64,000 nucleotides of DNA from Micromonospora sp. CCTCC AA 2012012 (lineage in GTDB: Bacteria > Actinomycetota > Actinomycetes > Mycobacteriales > Micromonosporaceae): positions 3,658,001 to 3,722,000 of the forward strand of contig NZ_CP159342.1 of the NCBI RefSeq assembly GCF_040499845.1, given 5' to 3'. Both the position numbers and the translations under genes were made by a program. Below, piece by piece: positions 17,200-26,400 of this stretch (the stretch's first letter is position 1; every line of letters begins with the position of its first letter). The notes below the pieces were generated by a model that had not been told where the DNA came from, ran no database searches, and saw only the letters and a program-made list of their open reading frames with translations.

Positions 17200-17783
17200 G
17201 GGCTTTCACCTCCGGTGTCGGGTTTCGGGTCGAGTTGACGTACCTCGGCGGGGGAGCCGATCGCGCGGACCAGGCGCCGTTCGACGGCGCGGATCCGGTC
17301 ACCGGCGGCGGTCAGGTCCTCGGGGCGGCGGACGTCGAGCACGTGCACGTAGAGCACCCCGGCGTCGCGGTCCACCTCCAGGATCAGGCTGCCCGGGACC
17401 AGCGAGATCACTTCGGCGGTGAGCGCCAGGTTGAGGTCGGTACGGATCCGCAGCCCGACGGCGACGATCGCGCCGCGCGGCCGGTAGCCGGGGCGGACGG
17501 CGATCGCGGCGACGTGCACGCTGGCGCTGACCAGCTCCGCGACGAAGGTGACCACGAGCACGAACAGCGGGCCGGGCCGCAGCCGCCCGCCGAAGCTGAC
17601 CGGCGGCAGCGGGAAGAACAGCAGCACGGCGGCGCCGAGGACCAGCCCGCCGAGCAGGTTGCCCCAGGACAGGTCGCCCCAGAGCAGCACCCAGATGGTG
17701 ACCAGCCAGCCGAGCGCGATCGCCTGGTCCCGCCGCCGTCCCCGGGCCGGCGGCTCCCCGCCCGCCCGCCCGCCGGCCGTCAC
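17196..17783 (-). CDS. mrpE: Mrp-type Na+/H+ antiporter subunit E
   Basis: A 195-residue subunit with two N-terminal transmembrane helices and a cytoplasmic domain that ends in the family motif VPGSLILEVDRD and LYVHVLDV. The GTG start at 17783 overlaps the mrpD stop (GTGA). The N-terminal 20 residues are Gly- and Arg-rich before the first helix. MrpE is needed for assembly of the complex; it is not itself the transporter. Confidence 0.9.
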   Translation of the reverse strand: MTAGGRAGGEPPARGRRRDQAIALGWLVTIWVLLWGDLSWGNLLGGLVLGAAVLLFFPLPPVSFGGRLRPGPLFVLVVTFVAELVSASVHVAAIAVRPGYRPRGAIVAVGLRIRTDLNLALTAEVISLVPGSLILEVDRDAGVLYVHVLDVRRPEDLTAAGDRIRAVERRLVRAIGSPAEVRQLDPKPDTGGESP

Positions 17784-19291
17784 CGGGGGCCGCCCGGCAG
17801 GACGGCCCGGACGTACGGGGTGCGCTCGCGCAGGTCGGTGGCGGCGTCGGCGGTGACCTGGAAGAGCGGCCCGGCGGCGACGGTCAACCCGACCCCGAGC
17901 ACCACCAGGGCGGCGGTGGCGCCCACCATCAGCCTCGGCAGTCGCACGGTCGGCTCGGCGGTGGCCAGCCGGGGCGCCCGCCAGAAGGCGATGTTCCACA
18001 CCCGGGAGGCGGCATAGAGGGTGAGCAGACTGGTCACCGTCCCCGCCGCGACGAGCACGGCGGGCAGCACCCCACCGGCCGCCACGCCGGCCTGGAGCAG
18101 GCCGACCTTGCCGAGGAAGCCGGAGAAGGGCGGAATGCCGGCGAGGTTCATCGCCGGGACGAAGAAGAGCACCGCGAGCAGCGGCGCGACCCGGGCCAGC
18201 CCGCCGAGCCGACGCAGGTCGGTGCTGCCGGCCCGCTCCTCGACCAGGCCGGCGACCAGGAAGAGGGTGGTCTGGATGGTGATGTGGTGCACCACGTAGA
18301 AGATCGCCCCGGAGAGGCCGGCGACACTGCTCAACGCCACCCCGAAGATCATGTAGCCGATGTGGCTGACCAGGGTGAACGAGAAGAGCCGCTTCATGTC
18401 GGACTGGGCGACCGCGCCGAGGATGCCGACCAGCATGGTCGCCCCGGCCACCACCATCAGCAGCCGGTCGACCTGCCCACCGGGGAAGAGCAGCGTCTCG
18501 GTGCGGATGATCGCGTACACGCCGACCTTGGTGAGCAGGCCGGCGAAGACCGCCGTCACCGGGGCCGGGGCGGTCGGATAGCTGTCCGGCAGCCACGCCG
18601 AGACCGGGAAGACCGCCGCCTTGATGCCGAAGGCCAGCAGCAGCATCAGCTGCAACCCCAGGCGTACGCCGTCCGGCAGGTCGTCCAGCCGTCCGGCGAG
18701 CTGGGCCATGTTCATGGTGCCGGTGGCCGCGTACACCAGGCCCACCGCCGTCAGGAAGAGCATCGAGGAGAGGATGCTGACCACCACGTACGTCGAGCCT
18801 GTTCGGATCCGGGTCTCCGTGCCGCCCAGGGTGATCAGCACGAAGCTCGCGGCGAGCAGGATCTCGAAGCCGACGAAGAGATTGAACAGGTCCCCCGCCA
18901 GGAAGGCGTTCGTCACACCGGCGGTCAGCACCAGGTAGGTCGGGTGATAGATGCTCACCGGGGCCGTCTCGCTGGTCTCCCCCCGCCCCTGGCCGATGGA
19001 ATAGAGCAGCACGCAGAGGGTGACCGCCGACGAGACCACCAGCATCAGCGCGGCGAGCTGGTCGGCCACGAGCACGATGCCGACCGGTGCCGGCCACCCG
19101 CCCACCTGCACCACCACCGGCCCGTGCCGGTACGCCTCGACCAGCAGCAGCACCGCGACCACCAGCGTGGTGGCGAGCCCGATCACGCTGACCGACCGTT
19201 GCAGCCGGGGCCGGTTGACCAGGATCAGCGTCAGCGCCGCCCCCAGCAGCGGCACCACCACCGGCAGCGGCACCAGCCCCTTCATACTCAT
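17780..19291 (-). CDS. mrpD: Mrp-type Na+/H+ antiporter subunit D
   Basis: A 503-residue proton-translocating subunit homologous to NuoM/N of complex I, with about 14 transmembrane helices. Visible landmarks are the conserved LFVGFEILLAASFVL (Glu in helix 5), KAAVFPVSAWLPDSYPTAPAPVTAVFAGLLTKVG split across helices 7 and 8 with the key lysines, and AGIPPFSGFLGK. The ATG at 19291 (MSMKG) overlaps the mrpC stop in an ATGA arrangement. The protein is the usual length and appears intact. Confidence 0.93.
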   Translation of the reverse strand: MSMKGLVPLPVVVPLLGAALTLILVNRPRLQRSVSVIGLATTLVVAVLLLVEAYRHGPVVVQVGGWPAPVGIVLVADQLAALMLVVSSAVTLCVLLYSIGQGRGETSETAPVSIYHPTYLVLTAGVTNAFLAGDLFNLFVGFEILLAASFVLITLGGTETRIRTGSTYVVVSILSSMLFLTAVGLVYAATGTMNMAQLAGRLDDLPDGVRLGLQLMLLLAFGIKAAVFPVSAWLPDSYPTAPAPVTAVFAGLLTKVGVYAIIRTETLLFPGGQVDRLLMVVAGATMLVGILGAVAQSDMKRLFSFTLVSHIGYMIFGVALSSVAGLSGAIFYVVHHITIQTTLFLVAGLVEERAGSTDLRRLGGLARVAPLLAVLFFVPAMNLAGIPPFSGFLGKVGLLQAGVAAGGVLPAVLVAAGTVTSLLTLYAASRVWNIAFWRAPRLATAEPTVRLPRLMVGATAALVVLGVGLTVAAGPLFQVTADAATDLRERTPYVRAVLPGGPR

Positions 19292-19764
19292 TCGTCGTCC
19301 CCGCGGCGGCGGAGGCGGCGCAGGGCCGGTCCCGGGTCCACCTGCTCCGGGTCGCCGTCCGGGCCCTCCCCGCCGAGGTCCGCGGTGGAGACCTCGTTCC
19401 GTTCGGCGAGCCGGACGATCTGCCGGTCCTCCAGGTCGTCCTGCACCTCGTCGTCGCCGCTGAGATACCAGCTCCGGTACGCGATCGCGAGCAGGAACGC
19501 GGTCAGCCCGAAGGTGATCACGACGGCGGTGAGCACCATCGCCTGCGGCAGGGCGTCGCTCATCCGGTCGATCGGCGTGGTGCCGACCAGCGGGGCGCTG
19601 CCGGCCCGGCCGCCGAGCAGGATCAACAGGTTCACCCCGTTGCCGAGCAGGATCACGCCGAGCAGGATCCGGCTCAGGCTCCGCTCCAGCAGCAGCGTGA
19701 CGCCGGTCGCCACGAGCACCCCGACGGCGACCACCACCACCAGCGCCGGACCGGTCGACCTCAC
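19288..19764 (-). CDS. mrpC: Mrp-type Na+/H+ antiporter subunit C
   Basis: A 158-residue NuoK-like subunit with three helices and the conserved LLGVILLGNGVNLLIL and DALPQAMVLTAVVI segments. The last 55 residues are an acidic, charged cytoplasmic tail, longer than in many homologs. It starts at a GTG 117 bp after mrpA. This gap is unusual in an operon where every other junction overlaps, and it is filled by two copies of a 47-bp repeat. Confidence 0.9.
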   Translation of the reverse strand: MRSTGPALVVVVAVGVLVATGVTLLLERSLSRILLGVILLGNGVNLLILLGGRAGSAPLVGTTPIDRMSDALPQAMVLTAVVITFGLTAFLLAIAYRSWYLSGDDEVQDDLEDRQIVRLAERNEVSTADLGGEGPDGDPEQVDPGPALRRLRRRGDDE

Positions 19765-19780
19765 GTCCGGACCAGCCTTG

Positions 19781-19886
19781 TTCGCGACTGCGGGGCTCGC
19801 AGGACCGGCTCACTCCTCGCGCTCACGGCGTCACCTCAGTTCGCGACTGCGGGGCTCGCAGGACCGGCTCACTCCTCGCGCTCACG
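19781..19886. repeat. Two direct copies of a 47-bp element within the mrp operon
   Basis: Identical 47-bp copies at 19781-19827 and 19840-19886 (period 59) fill the mrpA-mrpC spacer. On the minus strand each begins GTGAGCGCGAGGAGTGAGCC; the downstream edge of the first copy met in transcription order supplies the TGA stop of mrpA. The 13-base core TGAGCGCGAGGAG recurs at the pspA-pspM junction (35291-35303), where it provides the pspA stop and the pspM ribosome-binding site. This suggests a mobile or amplified intergenic element of the genome. Confidence 0.85.
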
Positions 19887-22716
19887 TCCGATCCCCTTCG
19901 CGTTCGACGACCAGGCCCCGTTCGGACTCGCCGGTCGCCTCGATGTGCCGGTCCACCTCGGCGCCGAGGCTGCGCAGGATGTCCAGGACCAGCCCGACCA
20001 CGATCAGATAGACGCCGATGTCGAAGAAGAGCGACGTGACGACGTAGCAGTGCCCGACCAGGGGCAGCCAGAGGTTGACCTTGACGCTCTGCAGCACCGA
20101 CCCGGTGAGGAGCAGCCCCGCCACCCCGGTGCCGACCGAGACGGCGAGCCCGGTGCCGAGCACCGTCCCGGCTCCGACGGGGGCGGCCTCGGCCAGCTCG
20201 TACCGGCCGCCGGCCAGGTAGCGGACGGCGAGCGCGAGGCCGGCGACGAGGCCGCCGGAGAAGCCCCCACCGGGGGCGTTGTGGCCGGAGAAGAGGAGGA
20301 AGATCGAGAAGAGCAGCACGGTGTGGAAGATCAGCCGGGTGACCACCTCGAAGACGATCGACCGACGCCGCTCGTGCAGCGTCGCTCCGCCGCGCAGCCA
20401 GACCGTACGCCGGTCGGCGCCGGGCGTGACGGCACGGGGCCGGCGCGGCCGGGGTCCGGTGCGGGACCGCTCGAAGATCAGGCTGGCCACGCCGGTCGCC
20501 GCCACCACCAGCACCGCGATCTCGCCCATGGTGTCCCAGGCCCGGATGTCGACGAGGGTCACGTTGACCACGTTGCGGCCGTACCCCTGGGCGACCGCCA
20601 GCGCCGGGAAGTCCCGGGAGATCGACGGCACGCGGCGGGCGCCGGCCGCGTCGAGGGCGAGACCGGCGAGCACCAGCCCGGCGGCCACCCCGATCCCCCG
20701 CCGCACCCAACGGCTGCGCCGCAGCGGCCGGGCCGAGAAGCGTTCCGGCAGCCGGCGCAGCACCAGCACGAAGAGCACGATGGTGGCGGTCTCCACCAGG
20801 AACTGGGTGAGCGCCAGGTCCGGCGCGCCGTAGAGGACGAACATCATCGCGGTGCCGTAGCCGGTCACCCCGACCAGCAGCATCGCGGTGAGCCGGCGGC
20901 GGGCCCGGACGGCGAGCACCGCGGCGACCGCGATCACCACGCAGACCACCAGCTGGGCGGGGTTGTCCCAGAGCGCCACCCGGGTCCGCCACGGCCGGGC
21001 GGCGAGCATCGCCGTGCCGGGCACCAGCACCAGGGTGAGCAGGATCGCGCCGAGGTACTGCGGCAGGGAGCCGCGCTGGGTGACGCTGGTGACCTCGATG
21101 GCGACCCGGTCGAAGCGGTGGGTGACCCACTCGTACCCCTGGTTGCCGCCGACCGGGAAGCGCAGCCGGGCCAGCGCGGGCGCCAGCGGCCCGCGGACCA
21201 GGTGCAGCGCGACGCCGCCGGCGATCGCGACCGCGGAGAGGCCCAGCGCCAGGTTGGGCCCGTGCCAGAGCGCCAGCGGCTCCGGCGCCGGGCCGAACAG
21301 CTCGGCGTACGGGCGGAGCAGCCCGCCCAACGCGCCGGCGGCCGGCCCGGTGGCCAGCCCGGCGAGCGCCAGCAGCGCCGGCGGGACGAGCATCGCGGCG
21401 GCGATCGGGTGCGCCTCGGTGTCCGGCACGCCGGGCCGGCGGGCGAACGCACCCCAGAGGAACCGGATGCTGTACGCCACGGTCAGCGCGGTGCCGCCGA
21501 CCAGCACCGCGAGCACCAGCGGCCGGTCGGTGAACGCGGTGAAGACCGCCTCCTTGGCGACGAACCCGATCAGCGGCGGCAGCCCGGCCATCGAGGCGGC
21601 GGCCAGCGTGGCGACACCGGCCAGCACTGGCGCCGTACGCCCGATGCCGGAGAGTTCCCGCAGGTCCCGCCCCCCGGCGGTGTGGTCGATGATGCCGACG
21701 ACGAGGAAGAGCGCCGCCTTGAACAGGGCGTGCGCCAGCAGCATCACGGTGCCGGCCAGCGCGGCCTTCGGGGTGCCGGCGCCGATCACCACCGTGAGCA
21801 GCCCGAGCTGGCTCACCGTCCCGTACGCCAGCAGCAGCTTCAGGTCGGTCTGCCGCAGCGCCGCCCAGCCCCCGGCGACCAGGGTGGCCAGGCCGGCGAC
21901 GACGGTGACCGGCCGCCACGGGCCGGCGACGGCGAGCGCCGGGGCGAGCAGCCCGACCAGATAGACCCCGGCCTTCACCATCGCCGCCGCGTGCAGGTAC
22001 GCGCTGACCGGCGTGGGTGCCGCCATCGCCACCGGCAGCCAGGAGCTGAACGGCAGCACGGCCGACTTCGCCAGCGCCCCGGCCAGGATCAGCAGCACCG
22101 CGACGGCCAGGTAGCGTCCGCCGGGCAACGGCGCGGCGGCGATCGCCGACCAGCGGTAGCCACCGGCGTGCCGGCCCAGCAGGAGGAGACCGACCAGCAT
22201 GGCCAGTCCGCCGAGGGTGGTGACGGTCAGCGCCTGGGCCGCCGCCCACCGGCTGGAGCGGCGTTCGGTGCTGTGCCCGATGAGCAGGTAGGAGAAGATG
22301 GTGGTCAACTCCCAGAAGACGTAGAGCAGCAACAGGTCGTCGGCGAGGACCAGGCCGAGCATCGCGCCGGCGAAGGCGACCAGCACGCCCGCGAACCGGG
22401 CCAGCCCGACCGACCCGGCGGGAAAATAGCGGGCGCTGTAGACCAGCACCAGCGCGCCGACCCCACCGATGAGCAGGACCATCAGCCAGGACAGCGTGGT
22501 CAGCCGCAGCGCCAGGTCCAACTTCAGCTGCCCGATCCAGGGGTACGTCTCGACGACGGCGCCGCCGTCGCGGACCGCGCCGGTCCGGGCCACCGCCCAG
22601 CCGAAGGCGGCGGCCGGGACGAGCGCCAGTGGATAGAGGGCGCGTGGACCCCACCACCGGACCAGCAGCGGCGCGAGCAGGGCCGCCACCAGGTGCAGGA
22701 TCAGCAGTACGAGCAC
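19882..22716 (-). CDS. mrpA: Mrp-type Na+/H+ antiporter subunit A, fused to subunit B
   Basis: A 944-residue protein. Residues 1-780 are MrpA, a NuoL-like proton channel with about 20 helices; YVFWELTTIFSYLLIG (conserved Glu), AKSAVLPFSSWLP and AAAMVKAGVYLVG are visible, followed by the MrpA-specific C-terminal helices. Residues about 790-930 match MrpB (VVTRLIFHTVLLFSIFLLFSGHNAPGGGFSGGL). There is no separate mrpB, so the two are fused. The GTG at 22716 was chosen because it starts the first helix and has GGGAGC upstream; the frame runs further to 22830 with no family similarity. It is the first gene of the mrpACDEFG operon. Confidence 0.9.
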   Translation of the reverse strand: MLVLLILHLVAALLAPLLVRWWGPRALYPLALVPAAAFGWAVARTGAVRDGGAVVETYPWIGQLKLDLALRLTTLSWLMVLLIGGVGALVLVYSARYFPAGSVGLARFAGVLVAFAGAMLGLVLADDLLLLYVFWELTTIFSYLLIGHSTERRSSRWAAAQALTVTTLGGLAMLVGLLLLGRHAGGYRWSAIAAAPLPGGRYLAVAVLLILAGALAKSAVLPFSSWLPVAMAAPTPVSAYLHAAAMVKAGVYLVGLLAPALAVAGPWRPVTVVAGLATLVAGGWAALRQTDLKLLLAYGTVSQLGLLTVVIGAGTPKAALAGTVMLLAHALFKAALFLVVGIIDHTAGGRDLRELSGIGRTAPVLAGVATLAAASMAGLPPLIGFVAKEAVFTAFTDRPLVLAVLVGGTALTVAYSIRFLWGAFARRPGVPDTEAHPIAAAMLVPPALLALAGLATGPAAGALGGLLRPYAELFGPAPEPLALWHGPNLALGLSAVAIAGGVALHLVRGPLAPALARLRFPVGGNQGYEWVTHRFDRVAIEVTSVTQRGSLPQYLGAILLTLVLVPGTAMLAARPWRTRVALWDNPAQLVVCVVIAVAAVLAVRARRRLTAMLLVGVTGYGTAMMFVLYGAPDLALTQFLVETATIVLFVLVLRRLPERFSARPLRRSRWVRRGIGVAAGLVLAGLALDAAGARRVPSISRDFPALAVAQGYGRNVVNVTLVDIRAWDTMGEIAVLVVAATGVASLIFERSRTGPRPRRPRAVTPGADRRTVWLRGGATLHERRRSIVFEVVTRLIFHTVLLFSIFLLFSGHNAPGGGFSGGLVAGLALAVRYLAGGRYELAEAAPVGAGTVLGTGLAVSVGTGVAGLLLTGSVLQSVKVNLWLPLVGHCYVVTSLFFDIGVYLIVVGLVLDILRSLGAEVDRHIEATGESERGLVVEREGDRT

Positions 22717-22837
22717 GCGCGCTCCCGGTCGAGGTGGGGCGCACGCCACCGCCGGCACACCCCGAACAGGACCGATCACACGCCACAACCCCACCCCGCG
22801 GGGCCGCTTTCCCCAAAACCACCCCTCCACCTGAGTC

Positions 22838-22891
22838 GATCAAGAGGTTTCGGTCGGGATCCCGGCTCAGGCCGACGCGGACCTCTTGATC
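22838..22891. repeat. Inverted repeat with GATCAAGAGGT arms
   Basis: Perfect 11-bp arms (22838-22848 and 22881-22891) enclose 32 bp. The left edge belongs to a sequence family that begins TCGATCA and is seen again at 37657 and 55830. It lies between mrpA and the upstream hypothetical gene and can form a hairpin, possibly ending the transcript of the hypothetical gene. Confidence 0.65.
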
Positions 22892-22910
22892 ACCGGGGTG
22901 CGGTGGGAGG

Positions 22911-23276
22911 TCAGCGGAGGGCGGGGTCGGGGGTGGGGCGGGCGGGGCGGGTCTCGACCAGGAGGTCGGGGCGGCCGAGCTGGCGGACGGCCTTGTTCAC
23001 CACCCGCTGGGCGGCGGCGAGCGAGCGCACGGAGAGCAGCCGGCCCCGGCTCTCCCGGCGCAGGACGAAGTAGTGGACCGCGGCGCGGACCAGCGCCCGG
23101 TCGGCGGCGCTGGCCTGGGCGGTGGTAACCACCAGCTCGCGCAGGCAGCCGGCGAGCTGCTCGGCGAGCTCCAGCTCGGGACCGTGCAGACCGGTGCGGA
23201 GCGCGGCGAGGTGACTGTCGACCTTGCGGATGAGCACATCGCTGCCGGCCCCGGAGGCTCGCTCCTCGACGGTCAT
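22911..23276 (-). CDS. Hypothetical protein, helical
   Basis: A 121-residue protein I do not recognise. It is predicted mostly helical, with basic and acidic residues evenly mixed (SDVLIRKVDSHLAALRTGL, then RALVRAAVHYFVLRRESRG and LAAAQRVVNKAVRQLGRPD) and no signal peptide or membrane segment. The ATG at 23276 has GGAGGG upstream; an in-frame GTG lies 18 bases further up. It is divergent from lhr across an AT-rich spacer that contains a 7-bp-arm dyad. The composition would suit a small cytoplasmic or nucleoid protein, but that is a guess. Confidence 0.65.
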   Translation of the reverse strand: MTVEERASGAGSDVLIRKVDSHLAALRTGLHGPELELAEQLAGCLRELVVTTAQASAADRALVRAAVHYFVLRRESRGRLLSVRSLAAAQRVVNKAVRQLGRPDLLVETRPARPTPDPALR

Positions 23277-23342
23277 CCACGCCCTCCACCCCACGCTGCG
23301 TTGCGAGTGAAGTTACTTTATGTTGCGTGGCACAAGCAAGCA

Positions 23343-23359
23343 GTTAAGTAAGACTTAAC
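23343..23359. promoter_or_regulatory. AT-rich dyad between the hypothetical gene and lhr
   Basis: Perfect 7-bp arms GTTAAGT and ACTTAAC separated by AAG, within about 90 bp (23300-23390) that are far more AT-rich than the rest of the window. It is placed to regulate one or both divergent genes. The binding protein is unknown. Confidence 0.5.
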
Positions 23360-23425
23360 GCGTTCAACGTCGCATCCGTCGCGTATGAACCGGACCCGGA
23401 CAGAACAGCGTCCCGTCAGGACTGG

Positions 23426-26400
23426 ATGTCACACCGACGGGGCAGGATGGGAGGCGTGGCGGACGAGGTGACCGACGGGCACGCGGTGCTGGCGGAGTTC
23501 GGCGCGGCGACCCGGGAGTGGTTCACCGCGGCCTTCGCCGCGCCCACCGGCGCGCAGGTCGGGGCCTGGCGGTCGGTCGCCGCGGGGCGCAACGCCCTGG
23601 TGGTGGCCCCCACCGGCTCCGGCAAGACGCTCGCCGCGTTCCTCTGGTCGATCGACCGCCTCGCCAAGGAGCCCTCACCGGCCGACGCGCGGCGGCGCTG
23701 CCGGGTGCTCTACGTCAGCCCCCTCAAGGCCCTCGCCGTCGACGTCGAGCGCAACCTGCGCGCCCCGCTCACCGGGATCCGGCAGGCCGCCACCCGGCTC
23801 GGCGTCGCCCCGCCCGACATCACCGTCGGGATGCGCACCGGCGACACTCCGGCCGACGAGCGGCGGGCCTTCGCCCGCACCCCACCGGACATCCTCATCA
23901 CCACCCCCGAGTCGCTCTTCCTGCTGCTCACCTCCGCCGCCCGGGACTCCCTGCGCGGCGTCGAGACGGTGATCGTCGACGAGGTGCACGCGGTCGCCGG
24001 CACCAAACGCGGCGCCCACCTGGCGCTCTCCCTGGAACGTCTCGACGCGCTGCTGGAGCGACCGGCGCAGCGGATCGGTCTCTCCGCCACGGTCCGGCCG
24101 ATCGACACCACCGCCCGGTTCCTCGGCGGGGCCCGGCCGGTCGACGTGGTCCAGCCGCCCACCGCCAAGACCATCGAGGTCAGCGTCCAGGTCCCGGTGG
24201 AGGACATGACCCGCCTCGACGAGCAGGAGCAGCCGGAGGACGACCTGGGCGGCCCCGGCGGTCCGCGTCGGGCGTCGATCTGGCCGGCCGTCGAGGAGCG
24301 GGTCCTCTCGCTGATCCGGGCACACCGCTCGACCATCGTCTTCACCAACTCGCGGCGCAGCGCGGAACGGCTCTGCGCCCGCCTCAACGAACTGGCCGCC
24401 GAGGAGTTGGCGGCGGCCACCCCGCCGTCGGGTGCGGAAGCGTGGGGTGGGCCGGTCGGGCCGCTGCGGGCGCCGCGCCAGCCGGCCGAGGTGATGGCGC
24501 AGGCCGGCGGGGCGACCGGGGCGCCACCGGTGATCGCCCGGGCGCACCACGGCAGCGTCTCCCGCGAGGAGCGCAAGCACATCGAGGAGGCGCTCAAGTC
24601 CGGGCAGCTCCCCGCCGTGGTCGCCACCTCCAGCCTGGAGCTGGGCATCGACATGGGCGCGGTCGACCTGGTGGTGCAGATCGAGGCGCCGCCGAGCGTC
24701 GCCGCCGGCCTGCAACGGGTCGGCCGGGCCGGGCACCAGGTCGGCGCGGTCTCCCGGGGCGTGGTCTTCCCCAAGCACCGGGGTGACCTGCTCTCCTGCA
24801 CGGTGGTCGCCGAGCGGATGAGCGAGGGCGCGATCGAGGAGCTGCACTATCCGCGCAACCCCCTCGACGTGCTCGCCCAGCAGATCGTGGCGATGGTGGC
24901 CCTCGAACCGTGGCGGCTCGGCGACCTGGCCGTGCTGGTCCGCCGGGCCGCGCCCTTCGCCGAGCTGCCCGACTCGGCGCTGCACGCGGTGCTCGACATG
25001 CTCTCCGGGCGCTACCCGTCGACCGCCTTCGCCGAGCTGCGGCCCCGGCTGGTCTGGGACCGGGCCGCCGACGTGCTGACCGGCCGGCCCGGCGCGCAAC
25101 GGCTCGCGGTGACCAGCGGCGGCACCATCCCCGACCGGGGGCTCTTCGGCGTCTTCCTGGCCGGCGCGGAACGGGCCGCCCGGGTCGGCGAGCTGGACGA
25201 GGAGATGGTCTACGAGTCGCGCGTCGGTGACGTCTTCCTGCTCGGCTCCTCGTCCTGGCGGATCGAGGACATCACCCCGGACCGGGTGCTGGTCTCCCCC
25301 GCCCCCGGGCAGGCCGCCAAGATGCCGTTCTGGAAGGGCGACCAGCTCGGCCGCCCGGTCGAGCTGGGCCGCGCCATCGGCGCCCGGGTCCGGGCCCTGC
25401 TGCGGCAGAGCGACGCCGACGCGACCGCCGCGCTGCGCGCCGGTGGGCTGGACGACTGGGCCGCCGGCAACCTGCTGGCCTACCTGCGGGAGCAGAAGGA
25501 GGCGACCCGCTCCCTGCCCGACGACCGGACGGTCGTGGTGGAGCGGTTCCGCGACGAGCTGGGCGACTGGCGGCTCGCCGTGCACTCGGTCCTCGGCGCC
25601 CGGGTCAACGGGCCGTGGGCGCTCGCCATCGGCCGGCGCCTCGCCGAGCGGTACGGCGTCGACGCCCAGGTGATGCCCTCCGACGACGGGATCGTGGTCC
25701 GGCTGCCGGACACCGCCGACGAGCCGCCCGGCGCCGACGTGGTGGTCTTCGAGCCCGACGAGATCGCCCAGCTCGTCGAGGAGTCCGTCGGCACGTCCGC
25801 GCTCTTCGCCTCCCGGTTCCGCGAGTGCGCGGCCCGCTCGCTGCTGCTGCCCCGCCGCGACCCGCGCCGCCGGCAGCCGCTCTGGCAACAGCGCCAACGC
25901 GCCGCCCAGCTCCTCGACGTCGCCCGGGAGTACGCCGACTTCCCGGTCACCCTGGAGGCCGCCCGGGAATGCCTCCAGGACGTCTTCGACCAGCCCGCCC
26001 TGGCCGGGCTGATGCGCGACCTCGCGGCCCGCAAGGTGCGACTGGTCGAGGTGGAGTCCGAACGGCCGTCTCCGTTCGCCCGCTCGCTGCTCTTCGGCTA
26101 CGTCGGCGCCTTCCTCTACGAGGGCGACGCGCCGCTGGCCGAACGGCGGGCCGCCGCCCTCGCCCTCGACTCCGCCCTGCTCGGCGAGCTGCTCGGCCGG
26201 GTCGACCTGCGGGAGCTGCTCGACCCGGCGGTCCTCGCCGAAACCGAGAAGCAGCTGCGCTGGCTGACCGAGCAGCGCCGCCCCCGCGACGCGGAGGACG
26301 TGGTCGAACTGCTCCGCGTCGTCGGCGACCTCAGCGACGCGGAGCTGGCCGAGCGGGGCGCACCGGTGGCGTGGCTGACCGAGCTGGAGTCCGCCCGTCG

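Noticed and set aside
19945-23073. A 1,042-codon plus-strand frame opposite mrpA
   Set aside because: It is the shadow of a membrane protein gene. The product is highly charged (Gln, His, Asp, Arg) and has no recognisable domain.
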